Shown piece after piece: positions 42,171-52,929 of a stretch of DNA of 64,000 bases (positions within the stretch are counted from its first letter, which is position 1; every line of letters starts with the position of its first letter). The position numbers were made by a program, and so were the translations under genes. The notes beneath the pieces are model-generated. The model was not told where the DNA came from. It saw nothing but the letters and a program-made list of their open reading frames with translations, and made no database searches. Source of the stretch: Symbiodinium kawagutii (lineage: Eukaryota; Sar; Dinophyceae; Suessiales; Symbiodiniaceae); assembly GCA_009767595.1 (NCBI GenBank), contig VSDK01003691.1:247689-311688 (forward strand), read 5' to 3'.

Positions 42171-43500
42171 CTAATCTTTCTCGCGCTCACCAGATGTAAT
42201 TCTCAAGGAAGCGGTGCGCTCCAACACCTCTTTGACCTGGCCTCGCATCTGTGTCATTTTGTTGACAGCGCGATTCAGGATGTGGAGCTCCTCTGGCTCG
42301 AGAGCTGCACGAACATTGACAGCGTGATCCCTACCTGTTGTCGCCAATTTGGCTTTGAATTGCGGAAGAACAGATCCGACGTTCAGTTCAGTCCTCGTGG
42401 GCGTATTGGATGACGAGCCATGCTGCAGTGACGGTAATGTGTCTATCTGAACTTTCAGACGAATGGGAAGACTTGCGTGGTTTGCCGCGCTCGTACAAAG
42501 ACCCAGCCTCTAGCTCGCGGTCTGCATCATCAACTCCGAGTCTGCCCTTTTTCCTTGGAACCATCTCTGGAGCTACCGATAATCTGGGCCGATTTCGTGG
42601 CATGTCCTCCCGATCTGAGCTACCGATGTCTCGCGAGAGCATCATGCGTTGAAGCTCTTCTTTGATCTCGGTTCGCATCGTGGTTTTGATTTCGCCCAGG
42701 CATGCGGTGAGTGTTTCCTCCATCCTTGTGATGTATAAGGTCACCTTCCGCTTCGGGTCTCGAGGAACTGGCCCTTCTGCCCACCTCGCGCTGGAGGTCC
42801 TCCAGAGTTCCGTCAGCGGATGAGCGAACAGAAGGTGACCTGCCTGGGTCTCCAGTGTAACTTGCCTTTCGGGCAGCAGTTCCGATGCGTGTCGTTAGCG
42901 CGAAGCTATACAAATCGAGAAGCGAGTGGCGAAGGTGAGCTGATCACTTGTGCATGAGAGAAGGTGTCCATCTGCGATAAGCTGTATGCAATTGTCGTCC
43001 GCAAGATCAGAGTAGTTTGCCAAAATCTCTTTCCACTTCATCACGGCTCTCTGCCGGGGTTGGCTTGCGTTGATGTGCATAGTACTCAAGAGGCTCGCCG
43101 GACACGAACGTGCGTCTGTTGGACACGAGATCACGTGCAATCATCACGGCAAGACCCACGATGTTCAGTCCCACCAATTCCTTTGATTGCGTCAGAGGAT
43201 CGTGCCTGTCATGCGAGGCATCGACAACATTGAAAAGCGCAAGCCGTTCTGCCAGATGTTTTCGCATCAGGATTTCGTTTGCCAAAAACCACCACATAAA
43301 TGACCCGTGAAAACCCCCGGAGCTTCGGCTTCTGCGCCTGCCAGCACCGCGCGCGGCATGTAGCGTCCCTTGAAGCTCTGCGAAAACAACACGTCGCTGC
43401 AGCCATAGAACTCCTGGCACCCAGGTGCTCCCAAAGGGGAGGCAGAAATAGGTACCTGGTAATATGGCTGCGGGTCAATATTAACCAACCAATACTGGAG
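42171..43500 (-). pseudogene. Intronless, frame-broken coding sequence (retrocopy or pseudogene)
   Basis: On the minus strand consecutive protein-like segments follow each other in changing frames with no simple repeats between them: GAPGCQEFYGCSDVLFSQSF; SFMWWFLANEILMRKHLAER with SKELVGLNIVGLAVMIARDL; AVMKWKEILANYSDLADDNC; RKASYTGDPGRSPSVRSSAD; EIKTTMRTEIKEELQRMMLS; and NVGSVLPQFKAKLATTGRDH to EVLERTASLRITSGEREKD and TAG. At least four frame changes over about 1.3 kb. Composition and lack of introns set it apart from its surroundings. Family not recognised. Sequencing indels are the alternative to real decay. Confidence 0.65.
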
Positions 43501-43582
43501 GATAATGACCAACAATAATAAGGAAAACAGTGGTTAGTTACAGGGGAATCAGGGGTACGGGGTTTTGACCCACTGCCATATA
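43463..43582 (-). mobile_element. Family C element, reverse orientation
   Basis: ATATGGCTGCGGGTCAATAT ... GGGTTTTGACCCACTGCCATA; sits just upstream of the pseudogene. Confidence 0.85.
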
Positions 43583-44140
43583 ATCATCCTGGAGTACATA
43601 GAATATCCCCCATGTTCAATATCTAAACCATGTGCCTACTGGTAACGGTTCAATTTGATATTCTATCTACTCCAGGATCGCCAAAGATGTACGATAATAT
43701 GATACAGACCTAGTGATTATAGAAGCACGCGGCAATATCAGAAGTAGCAGGTATGATAGAATAGGTACTTGTTACTTGATCATATGCAATCGTAGTGGTG
43801 ATCATAATTCTATATGATTTAAGAACCAGTATGAACCGTTAAAAACCACCAGCCATTGAGGGTGATTATACATATGGGGAGTTCTCAAGCCATAGGGGTA
43901 CCCCTCATTATCATCCAGCTTCTTAACCATCTAAAATTCCGTATCTTAAGAAGCCACCATATGGCTATGTCCATAAGTGATGGTACCCCCAAGCATCCTT
44001 GAAGGATCATTATTCATATAGGAACCAGCCAGCGAGCTGGTGCTAAGATTGACAAACCGAAGCAACCTGATATGCTTGGTATGTTCACTGCTCTTGTTGA
44101 TAGGGTATTGACGTTGGACAAGCCCATATAACTTGACGCG
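43583..44140. other. No gene; family A element at 43879-43960
   Basis: AT-rich sequence. The family A copy reads GTTCTCAAGCCATAGGGGTA ... GTATCTTAAGAAGCCACC. Confidence 0.6.
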
Positions 44141-44246
44141 GTGGTTTCTCAAGGCACAGGGGACCCCAAAGCTATGGTTGGTTTATTCATGAACAATGAT
44201 CAATATGGGATAAAGTGGGGGTACCCCTATTTTTTTAGAAACACCT
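44141..44246. mobile_element. Family A element
   Basis: GGTGGTTTCTCAAGGCACAG ... GGGTACCCCTATTTTTTTAG AAACACC. 106 bp. Confidence 0.8.
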
Positions 44247-44635
44247 ATATAGGTGATTCATGGACAAGCTCATCACCTGATGAATATCTCCGTTATTATC
44301 CACTATCAAATCATCAAATTACCAACCATGGAAAGATCAGCCAATATGAAATTTTCTTGACCATTGTCAACCATTGGTAGCCGCCATGCATCGTCATTAA
44401 CCAACATCAAACATCTGTCAATTTATTCGCGGCCATTCACAAGCTTGTTTGGATCACACACCGCCATGGTCCGTGATCTCCATTTCTTCAGTTCAACAAT
44501 GAACAACCACTCTTAACCTCTATTTCATCATCATCGAACCATCATCGAACCATCACCTCACCATCAAATAACCATCAAATAACCATCATGCAGCCATCAA
44601 CTAACCATCATCTAAGTATCATCAACCACCACCAA
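44247..44635. repeat. C-type tract
   Basis: AACCATCATCGAACCATCACC-like from 44500, leading into the island at 44636. Confidence 0.65.
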
Positions 44636-44745
44636 CGCTGGCATTTGGGTGGATGGCTCCGCCGCTGCGTCCTTCTCCGTAGGACGACCCGAGGAATCCA
44701 GGCAATGCTCGCCTCAGGGTTTGGCGGAGCCAGGATGGGAATCTA
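44636..44745. CDS. GC-rich island, strand unresolved
   Basis: Minus EHCLDSSGRPTEKDAAAEPS; plus HLGGWLRRCVLLRRTTRGIQ. Flanks fit the island pattern. Confidence 0.35.
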
Positions 44746-44859
44746 TGGCAATGTGTCTTTTTTTAACTGTAAACTCCTGAAAAAACGTCAGTTTTATTGA
44801 TTAATGATGGAATTTTGTAATGGCAGCATGGAATCTTATGGAATCAGCCAGTGGGTTAC

Positions 44860-45164
44860 AATTAGTCTGTTGGTTTACTGTTAAGAATGATTAATATTAG
44901 ATGATTTGAGGGGTCTCCCTAATTTGAGAAACCACCATTACGGGTTACAATTATTCTGGATTCATATTAGGATATTTTTGGTTGGTTGACAAGCATATTT
45001 TTCAGAGGGGTGGTTCAACCACCAACCAGACTTCGGGAAAACATTACTCTCTGGTAAACTAACCTGGCTGGGTAGATTTTCACCATATTTTATTACGTGA
45101 AACCCTTGAAAACCAACAAGAAATGGTGGATTTTCCGTTGCCAGGTTAGTTTCCCAGAAGGTAT
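44860..45164. mobile_element. Cluster of element ends: family A right end, family B remnant, family D element
   Basis: A right end CTAATTTGAGAAACCACC at 44918-44936; B remnant GGTTGGTTGACAAGCATATT ... CACCAACCAG (44980-45028); family D copy TACTCTCTGGTAAACTAACC ... CAGGTTAGTTTCCCAGAAGG (45045-45164). Confidence 0.75.
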
Positions 45165-46150
45165 TCTGGATTCATATTAGGATAACCTGGTTCCACCGGC
45201 TGTAAATATCATTTGACAACAATTCGTTTGGATATATGTATATGGGTCTTGTGTGGTTTGAGAGGGTTTTTTTGGGGCGTATTGTGTGAACTTTGTTTTC
45301 AGGGATAACGGTTAGCTTAGCCCATAGGTTTAATATTCTATTGGGATGATTGTTATGGTTAATAGCCGGATGCTCAACAATTTGTCCATATTGGGATATA
45401 TAATCGATGTTAGGGACGTCTATTGTGAATCATTAAAATGCCTAATTAACATGGATGTCTAGTGATTATACTGGTTAATAATGTGGGTAACAACCAACAA
45501 CAAAACCAATATGGGGGTTTTCTCAACTTGGGGAACGGAACCCCTAAGATCACCCGTTGATTATCTAAAAGGAACTATTTGGGAAGGATTTGTACTTGAT
45601 TTTGAGAAACACAAACATATAGAGATGTATGAAATATACTAATGCAAACATATGTACAGTATATAAATATGTGGAAATAAAAGGTACAAACACAGAAATA
45701 ACACATGCAACGTTCAAACAGCTGTAGAGAACATTGCAAAGGTGCTTAAAATGAATGTATAGATTGATAGATGATACGTACCTTAGAAAGTGGCTGGTGG
45801 CTAGTTACCCCATCCCAAAGGTATATTAGTCATCATCCCCAAGTATGGTCAACAGTTCAAATCATTGAAACATCGACTGCACGAGGTATTAAATCTTATA
45901 AAAATAGATACGACACATGTGTGAATCAACATTTGACCACTGTCCATCATCATTTTTAAACTGTCTCCCAATCATCAAACACCAAGAACCCCCATCATTT
46001 CACCAATATTTGGCCGTCATTTAAACACCGTTTGAGCATCATCAACCACCCTTACTCATCATCTCACTACCATTTAACTACCATTAACCATCATTTAATC
46101 ATAGTATAATCATTATTTCACCACCATTGCACCATCATCAACCACCACAT
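45165..46150. other. No gene; family A element at 45513-45611
   Basis: AT-rich tract. The family A copy reads GTTTTCTCAACTTGGGGAAC ... ACTTGATTTTGAGAAAC. From 45940 the sequence is C-type, leading into the frame at 46168. Confidence 0.6.
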
Positions 46151-46167
46151 CATGGGTCCTTCGGACG

Positions 46168-46530
46168 TCATCTCCATCGTTGGCAAGCCAACATCTTTGC
46201 AGAGAATGTGCCACGTTTTAGCTGTGTTGCGCCACTCGCCACCCCCTTACGAACATGATCAATGGCCTGTGGCTCTACCAATTGAACATCTTCCATGGCA
46301 GCTGACTGCATTTGCAGCATTTGTTGAGGATCCACTCCAACCTGAATTTGCATATGCATGCGTCCGTACCGTGCACGTTCAACGCTCGATCGTACGAATG
46401 CGTCATTGATTGTTGATGCAACACGATTCACGAATGCCGCTTCTGGATCATCAGGTGGGATCCCTGCACTGAATGGTAGTTCATCTCTTGGAGCTCCAAC
46501 ATGTTCTGCTTCGGGACATGCCTCACTCAA
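46168..46530 (-). CDS. 120-codon minus frame, unknown protein
   Basis: ATG to TGA. MSEACPEAEHVGAPRDELPF, then DDPEAAFVNRVASTINDAFV, RYGRMHMQIQVGVDPQQMLQ, and VEPQAIDHVRKGVASGATQL. One of the strongest coding calls: long, acidic start, amphipathic middle, Gln/Met-rich segment, no simple repeats. The 3' end could be a splice site. Neighbour of the copia-like fragment, so a mobile-element origin is possible. Confidence 0.65.
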   Translation of the reverse strand: MSEACPEAEHVGAPRDELPFSAGIPPDDPEAAFVNRVASTINDAFVRSSVERARYGRMHMQIQVGVDPQQMLQMQSAAMEDVQLVEPQAIDHVRKGVASGATQLKRGTFSAKMLACQRWR

Positions 46531-46726
46531 GACGGAGATTTAGATGGATTGTTTTGGTTCAGATTATTGTGCAAAGTTCGCAAAACGATGACAAATCACT
46601 CGAAAAGGACTAAGTTTGTTGGAACGATGCCAAGCCGACTGAAATGTACAAGGTTTACTGAAGGTTTACTGAGCACTGCCAACTCCGCTGAAGGATCACA
46701 GACCAGCGATCAAGGCGTCAAGAGCT

Positions 46727-47230
46727 TCAACCACTGATCTGAACTACTGCACGTCGCTGGCCTTTGCTGCGGTGATCCATCTCTTCATCAGCCATGTTGG
46801 CCCCTGGAATGCAAGGTGTCGTCACTCGAGGAAGCTTGTGCTTCGAGATACCAGTCATTTCACAGAAGAAATCAACAATACCTTTGGCATATGCTGTCAT
46901 ATCATATGTGAATGGCCCCCCCTTGGCAGCAAACTGTGACTCTTCCTCCATTTGAAAAACAGCAGCCTTGACCGCAACTCCTCCAACATTGTGATTTCAA
47001 TTTCGAACACGCACATGCATTGACGTGTGATGGAGGTCTCCCACTCCACCAGTAGATCGCTTACGTGACTGTCACGATGTTTCGCAACAGGGACTAAACA
47101 ACTCCTTCAGGTACAAGCAAGATTTGAGTTGCATATGGATCTAATTGTCCGGTCAATTCTTTTGGCAGAATTGCTGCTGCCATACAAAGACTGTAGTTTT
47201 CGTGCAGTCTCCGCACTGCCATTGAACCAC
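46727..47230 (-). pseudogene. Ty1/copia-type polyprotein remnant (probable)
   Basis: Frame NVGGVAVKAAVFQMEEESQF, then TYDMTAYAKGIVDFFCEMTG and KLPRVTTPCIPGANMADEEM. The order 'Y-D-M-x-x-Y-A ... F ... G ... L-x-x-V-x-TP' resembles the end of copia-type reverse transcriptase (RVT_2), where M..Y......F......V.TP precedes the RNase H linker. Upstream minus frames (HENYSLCMAAAILPKELTGQ) are interrupted by stops at about 47100 and 47050. No catalytic motif or LTR seen in the window. Confidence 0.4.
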
Positions 47231-47535
47231 CCTTGAACAACCATTTGCACCCAATTGAAAACCATCATTGTAGGACCATTTCATTACTATCAGCCACCAC
47301 TCTATCAGTGAACCTCAACTTACCATCATTCAACCATCATTTTACGAACCTTTCATCCTAGTCAACCACCATTTAAACACCACTTAACTATCCTTGAACT
47401 CCCATCAACCATCATTTAACCAGGGTTTTACCGTCATTTCTGCACCACTTCATTTTTCAGCATTTCAGCATCATGAATCATAGAAATCCCATGTTTTCCC
47501 TATGAAAAACCATCGTTGAACAACCATTGAACCAC
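47231..47535. repeat. C-type tract
   Basis: AACCATCATTTAACC-like sequence leading to the island at 47540. Confidence 0.65.
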
Positions 47536-47640
47536 CATCATTGCCGCGGCTTGGGCCAGCCGCCGCCAAGAAACCCATGATGTGGGACCAGGCGTCAAGG
47601 CCCAAAAGGCCATCGTCCTGGTCGCAGAGCGATGATGACA
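47536..47640 (+). CDS. GC-rich island, candidate exon
   Basis: + frame GPAAAKKPMMWDQASRPKRP then SSWSQSDDDIV. A second + frame (ASRRQETHDVGPGVKAQKAI) is also open. Left flank C-type. Confidence 0.35.
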
Positions 47641-47655
47641 TAGTTCTCGACTAGT

Positions 47656-47715
47656 TACACTCTGGTAAACTAACATGGCAATGGAAAGTTATACTAGCTA
47701 CCGGTGATAGTATTT
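47656..47715. mobile_element. Family D left end
   Basis: TACACTCTGGTAAACTAACATGGCAATGG with no matching right end found. Confidence 0.5.
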
Positions 47716-47819
47716 TGAAATGAAAGTTATACTACTAGTTAGTATATTGAAAGTTATTTGTTTTTTTTTTCAGGTACTTGGTTTTCTGGTAGTTAGTTTT
47801 CATCATTTATTTGAATAAA

Positions 47820-48070
47820 AAACTTATTAGACAATGGTTATTTGATTGATGATGATATGATGGTTAATAGCGATGATAAGCGACAATGGTAGACAATGGC
47901 TCAGAATGCTTGACACCGGATGATACATGTTCTTGACGATGGATCACAGCAGTGAGCGATAAGGATGATAAACGATGATCACAATGGCTGGTACTCGCCA
48001 TGATGTTGGTAAACATAATTGCAGATTGCTGCTATTGATGGTTGTGATGATGATTAGAAATGATGACTCA
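47820..48070. repeat. G-type tract
   Basis: GATGATGATATGATGGTTAA-like; no gene. Confidence 0.65.
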
Positions 48071-48234
48071 AAATTTATTACAAATGGTCTGAGAAATGCA
48101 CATTTAATCTAAATTTGATGTTGTCAGTTTGCTGCAGGGAATGTAACCACCAACTCATGCCATAGAATGGTTGGTAAGAAGGAACATGGTATGGAAAGCA
48201 AGAAACATAGAGACCTCTATGAAACAAAAACAAA

Positions 48235-48495
48235 ATGGATACGTTTGCTGAAACACTACATGAACAGTACATAATTGGCTCTCGACAGCAAAAGTCATGG
48301 ATGCTTTTACGAAAGAACAACATGGTTTCCTTGATACACCAGGTGGTCCACAGTTTCCAAAAACACAAAGAGTTCGGGGGCCACACAAAACCACATCCAA
48401 ACGGGGCAGATTTTGATATGTTCACAACAAGGAAACTGAACGGAACACACGTCACAACTACAGCCGTTGTCGACCAGTATGAAGCATCGTCATGA
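48235..48495 (+). CDS. 86-codon + strand gene or exon, unknown protein
   Basis: ATG to TGA. MDTFAETLHEQYIIGSRQQK, then SWMLLRKNNMVSLIHQVVHS, KEFGGHTKPHPNGADFDMFT and NGTHVTTTAVVDQYEASS. Upstream in-frame TGA supports the ATG. Well-mixed composition, no repeats. The minus frame over it (166 codons) is hydrophobic/Cys-rich in the manner of an antisense shadow. One of the few + strand calls. Confidence 0.55.
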   Translation: MDTFAETLHEQYIIGSRQQKSWMLLRKNNMVSLIHQVVHSFQKHKEFGGHTKPHPNGADFDMFTTRKLNGTHVTTTAVVDQYEASS

Positions 48496-48539
48496 ACCAC
48501 AACCAGCCGTCCTCGTAAGATAATCTCACAACATAGCTG

Positions 48540-50050
48540 ACCATAATCATTGACCATCATTGACCAATCATTAACCAATCATCAGCCAATCATTAACCAA
48601 TCATTTGCCAATCATTAACCAATCATTAACCAATCATTCACCAATCATTCACCAATCATTGACCAATCATTAACCAATCATTCACCAATCATTCACCAAT
48701 CATTGACCAATCATTAACCAATCATTCACCAATCATTCACCAATCATTCACCAATCATTAACCAATCATTGACCAATCATCAGCCAATCATTCACCAATC
48801 ATTAACCAATCATTGACCAATCATCAGCCAATCATTCACCAATCATTAACCAATCATCAGCCAATCATTCACCAATCATTAACCAATCATTAACCAATCA
48901 TTCACCAATCATTAACCAATCATTAACCAATCATTCACCAATCATTAACCAATCATTAGCCAATCATTAACCAATCATTTGCCAATCATTAACCAATCAT
49001 TCACCAATCATTCACCAATAATTAAACAATCATTCACCAATCATTAACCAGTCATTGACCAATCATCAGCCAATCATTAACCAAGCATTTGCCAATCATT
49101 AACCAATCACCAGCCAATCATTACCCAATCATTTGCCAACCATTCACCAATCATTAACCAATCATTAGCCAATCATTCACCAATCATTCACCAATCATTG
49201 ACCAATCATTCACCAATCATTAAACAATCATTAACCAATCATTCACCAATCATTCACCAATCATTGACCAATCATCAGCCAATCATTTGCCAATCATTTG
49301 CCAATCATTAACCAATCATTGACCAATCATTCACCAATCATTAAACAATCATTAACCAATCATTCACCAATCATTAACCAATCATTGACCAATCATCAGC
49401 CAATCATTAACCAATCATTAGCCAATCATGAACCAATCATTCACCAATCATTCGCCAATCATTCACCAATCATTCACCAATCATGCACCAATCATTCAGC
49501 AATCATTCACCAATCATTAACCAATCATTGACCAATCATCAGCCAATCATTAACCAATCATTTGCCAATCATTTGCCAATCATTCACCAATCATTCACCA
49601 ATCATTGTACAATCATTAACCAATCATTCACCAATCATTCACCAATCATTGACCAATCATCAGCCAATCATTAACCAATCATTTGCCAATCATTAACCAA
49701 TCATCAGCCAATCATTAACCAATCATTAGCCAATCATGAACCAATCATTCACCAATCATTCGCCAATCATTCACCAATCATTCACCAATCATGCACCAAT
49801 CATTCAGCAATCATTCACCAATCATTAACCAATCATTGACCAATCATCAGCCAATCATTAACCAATCATTTGCCGATCATTAACCAATCATTCACCAATC
49901 ATTCACCAATCATTAAACAATCATTAACCAATCATTCATTCACCAATCATTAACCAATCATTGACCAATCATCAGCCAATCATTAACCAATCATTTGCCA
50001 ATCATTAACCAATCATCAGCCAATCATTAACCAATCATTTGCCATCATTA
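48540..50050. repeat. 11-bp minisatellite (CCAATCATTAA), about 135 units
   Basis: Unit CCAATCATTNA with the last bases varying (AAC, CAC, GAC, CAG, TTG, TCG). A higher-order copy exists: the rare variants ATGCACC and ATTCAGCAATC recur at 49483 and 49791, 308 bp (28 units) apart, within closely matching stretches. The QSLTNHSPII frames are its translation. It ends 50 bp before the exon at 50103. Confidence 0.97.
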
Positions 50051-50102
50051 ACCAGGATGGCCAATTCAGCCATCGCTCTAGCCGTTGTCTTGCGCTGCTC
50101 AC

Positions 50103-50177
50103 CATCGCCCCAGCCATGGCTCCAAATGAATCGAGACGATGGCTGCGGCAGTGTTGGGTTTCCTCAGCGGCAGGGGC
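50103..50177 (-). CDS. Candidate internal exon with clean borders
   Basis: Exactly 25 codons between CCTAG acceptor and GGCGATG/GTGAGC donor: APAAEETQHCRSHRLDSFGA then MAGAM. The 1.5-kb minisatellite therefore lies at the start of the downstream intron. Family unknown. Confidence 0.6.
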
Positions 50178-50346
50178 CTAGGCTTCACCACCATCATACG
50201 CAGCCGAACTGGTACTTAGCCTAGTTGTTAGATGTTGTTAGTTATGCCTTAATCTAGGTACTATTTACCAATAATTGAACAATCAAATTGCACAATGCAT
50301 CATCAATAGCTAGCCCACGAGAGCTGGGTAGTAGCCTACTTCTGAC

Positions 50347-50414
50347 CTTGGCAAACTCAGTGGTGGGTCCACGTTGTACGGATGGTCGAGCGCCTAGTTC
50401 CTCTGGTGGCTTCG
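50347..50414 (-). CDS. Candidate internal exon
   Basis: GCTTCAG acceptor, GCCAAG/GTCAGA donor; frame KPPEELGARPSVQRGPTTEF then AK. Probably the exon before 50103-50177 in the same gene. Confidence 0.5.
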
Positions 50415-51239
50415 CTGAAGCTTGAACTTGTTGTGAGTAGTGTCCCCCAGAAAGTCAACCAACTTCGGATTAGTTAGGAGCTGCGAAAATTCGTGATCTG
50501 CATGCTACGAGTACTGGCTGGGACTCCAAATGCCGCCCGCCATCATTGACCATCAATGATGAACGATGAATCACGCAGAAATCTACCATGCTGAATGATG
50601 CTTTTGATTATTCACGCATTACTATATTCGTTGGGGGGGCCCTAACCCCAAGCGGTTACAGCGCCAGGGTATTGCCTAACTACTAGGCCCACTGCACCTA
50701 AGCCTTTGGTGGGATTGTATGGTTTACCACTGGTGGCAGTGAAACCACTGGAATCAACCGATCATGAAGCACTTGCCCAGCCAAACCCAAAGGATTTAAA
50801 GGTTCAAATTTTTTGAGCGAATTGAAAGGGGTACCCAAACCCCCACTTGGCCCTCCCCCAAGCTGGGGTTTGCTAGACCCAATAAAACCCTCCAAAAAAG
50901 GTTTCAAAGTTCAGTCTTGGCAGGCCAAGAGCACGATAATTAATTAACCATGGTTGACCTCAGCCACCCTTCTTGAAACCAATGAGATCAGCCTATACTT
51001 GACGGACCGCTTAATCATCAGCACTATGATTAATGATGGACTTAGTGTGATTAAGTATGGTTAAAATGTGTTGAGCATGACACGCCTCGGCTGTTGAAAA
51101 TCATTGTTGATTCTTTGTCAGCAATGTCAACCATTACCCATCAAATTGACAATGAAACGCACAAAGCACCAGCACCTTGTTAGTAGCATATTATCCCGGC
51201 AAGAGACCCCAAACAGTGAGATGGGGGGAAGTGGGAAAA
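50415..51239. other. No gene recognised
   Basis: Includes a Gly/Pro-rich minus frame (50698-50907) built on a CCCAAAC-type tract, and G-type sequence at 51025-51070. Confidence 0.5.
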
Positions 51240-51254
51240 GGACACAGCAAAAGC

Positions 51255-52415
51255 ATTTATTTGAGAGCACAAATGGGAGCACGCATGTGAGAGCACACAT
51301 ATGAGAGCACACGTATGAGAGCACAGATATGACCGCAAATGTGACAGCGCACATACGAGAGCACACAAATGAGAGCACACATATGAGCATTGATGTGAGA
51401 GCACGCATTTGAGAGCACACATATGAGAGCACACATAAATGAGCACACGTATGAGAGCACACATATGAGAGCACAGATATGACCGCAAATGTGACAGCAC
51501 ACACATGATCACACATATGAGAGCGCACATACGAGAGCACACATAAATGAGCACAGATATGAGCACAGATGTGACAGCACACACATGATCACACATATGA
51601 GAGCACAGATATGACCACAAATGTGACAGCACACACATGATCACACATATGAGAGCACACATATGAGAGCACACAAATGAGAGCACAAATATGTGAGAGC
51701 ACACACATCATCACACATATGAGAGCACACATAAATGAGCACAGATATGAGCACAAATGTGACAGCACACACATGATCACACATATGAGAGCACATGTGT
51801 GAGAGCACACATATGAGACCACACATGTGAGAGCACATTTGTGAGAGCACACATATGAGAGCACACACGTGATCACACATATGAGAGCACACATTTGAGC
51901 ACACATGTATGAGCACACATGTGAGAGCACACACATGAGCACACATATGAGAGCACACATATGAAAGCAAACATATTAGAGCACACATATGAGAGCACAG
52001 ATATGACCGCAAATGTGACAGCGCACATACGAGAGCACACAAATGAGAGCACACATATGAGCATTCATGTGAGAGCACGCATTTGAGAGCACACATATGA
52101 GAGCACGCATAAATGAGCACACGTATGAGAGCACACATATGAGAGCACAGATATGACCGCAAATGTGACAGCACACACATGATCACACATATGAGAGCGC
52201 ACATACGAGAGCACACACATGAGAGCACACATATGAGCATTCATGTGAGAGCACGCATTTGGGAGCACACATATGAGAGCACACATAAATGAGCACAGAT
52301 ATCAGAGCACAGATATGAGAGCATACATATGAGAGCACACATATGAGAGCACACATATGAGAGCACACATATGAGAGCAAATGTGAGAGCACATGGCAGC
52401 ACACATTTGACGGCA
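51255..52415. repeat. 14-bp minisatellite (GAGAGCACACATAT), about 80 units
   Basis: Unit GAGAGCACACATAT with variants (GATCACAC, GACCGCAAATGTGACA, AAATGAGCAC). Larger blocks recur: the stretch with 'GACCGCAAATGTGACAGCGC' is at about 51329 and 52008. All minus frames are open and give a Cys/Val/Leu/His translation up to 199 codons (51641-52240), which I regard as repeat-derived. Confidence 0.97.
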
Positions 52416-52484
52416 CATTGGTGCACTGAAAAAAGAGAACTCTTGACAAGATCTCGTCAAATGCGAAAATAAGCACCGCGCGCA

Positions 52485-52860
52485 GGCGAGAGCGATCCGA
52501 CACGGACGAAGTCCGCAGAAGGTTGCGCGAACGAAATCAAAATTCGCACCGCGCGCAGGCGAGAGCGATCCGACACGGACGAAGTCCGCAGAAGGTTGCG
52601 CGAACGAAATCAAAATTCGCACCGCGCGCAGGCGAGAGCGATCCGACACGGACGAAGTCCGCAGAAGGTTGCGCGAACGAAATCAAAATTCGCACCGCGC
52701 GCAGGCGAGAGCGATCCGACACGGACGAAGTCCGCAGAAGGTTGCGCGAACGAAATCAAAATTCGCACCGCGCGCAGGCGAGAGCGATCCGACACACACA
52801 AAGTCCGCAGAGGGTTGCACGAGCGAAATCCAAATTTGCACTGCGTGCAGGCGAGACACA
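52485..52860. repeat. 73-bp tandem repeat, five copies, with hairpins
   Basis: Unit begins GCGCGCAGGCGAGAGCGATC, then CGACACGGACGAAGTCCGCA, GAAGGTTGCGCGAACGAAAT and CAAAATTCGCACC. The first four are almost identical, the fifth is diverged (CACACACAAAGTCC). Each copy contains the perfect hairpin CGGAC-GAA-GTCCG and a second GCGAA...TTCGC stem. 73 is not divisible by 3, so the three overlapping + frames and the minus frames are all open by repetition. Confidence 0.95.
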
Positions 52861-52929
52861 AAAAAACAGAGGTATGAAAGGCACCTGAAATCTCCATTAC
52901 ACCACGATTTGCGATTTCAAGCGTTTATG

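Noticed and set aside
43370-43440. Beta-tubulin match (GRYMPRAVL)
   Set aside because: The short motif matches, but the following residues lack the DLEPG continuation and the rest of the frame-broken sequence is not tubulin.
48078-48578. 166-codon minus frame
   Set aside because: Hydrophobic/Cys-rich antisense of the better-supported + frame 48235-48495, which has a start, a stop and balanced composition.
49298-49674. QSLTNHSPII repeat proteins
   Set aside because: Translation of the 11-bp minisatellite.
51641-52240. 199-codon minus open frame with Cys/Val/Leu periodicity
   Set aside because: It is the translation of a 14-bp minisatellite; all phases are open over the array.
52485-52860. 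CRISPR array
   Set aside because: Repeats are contiguous with no unique spacers, and the setting is eukaryotic.
52485-52860. Hammerhead ribozyme repeat
   Set aside because: CGAAA is present but no CTGANGA core on either strand.
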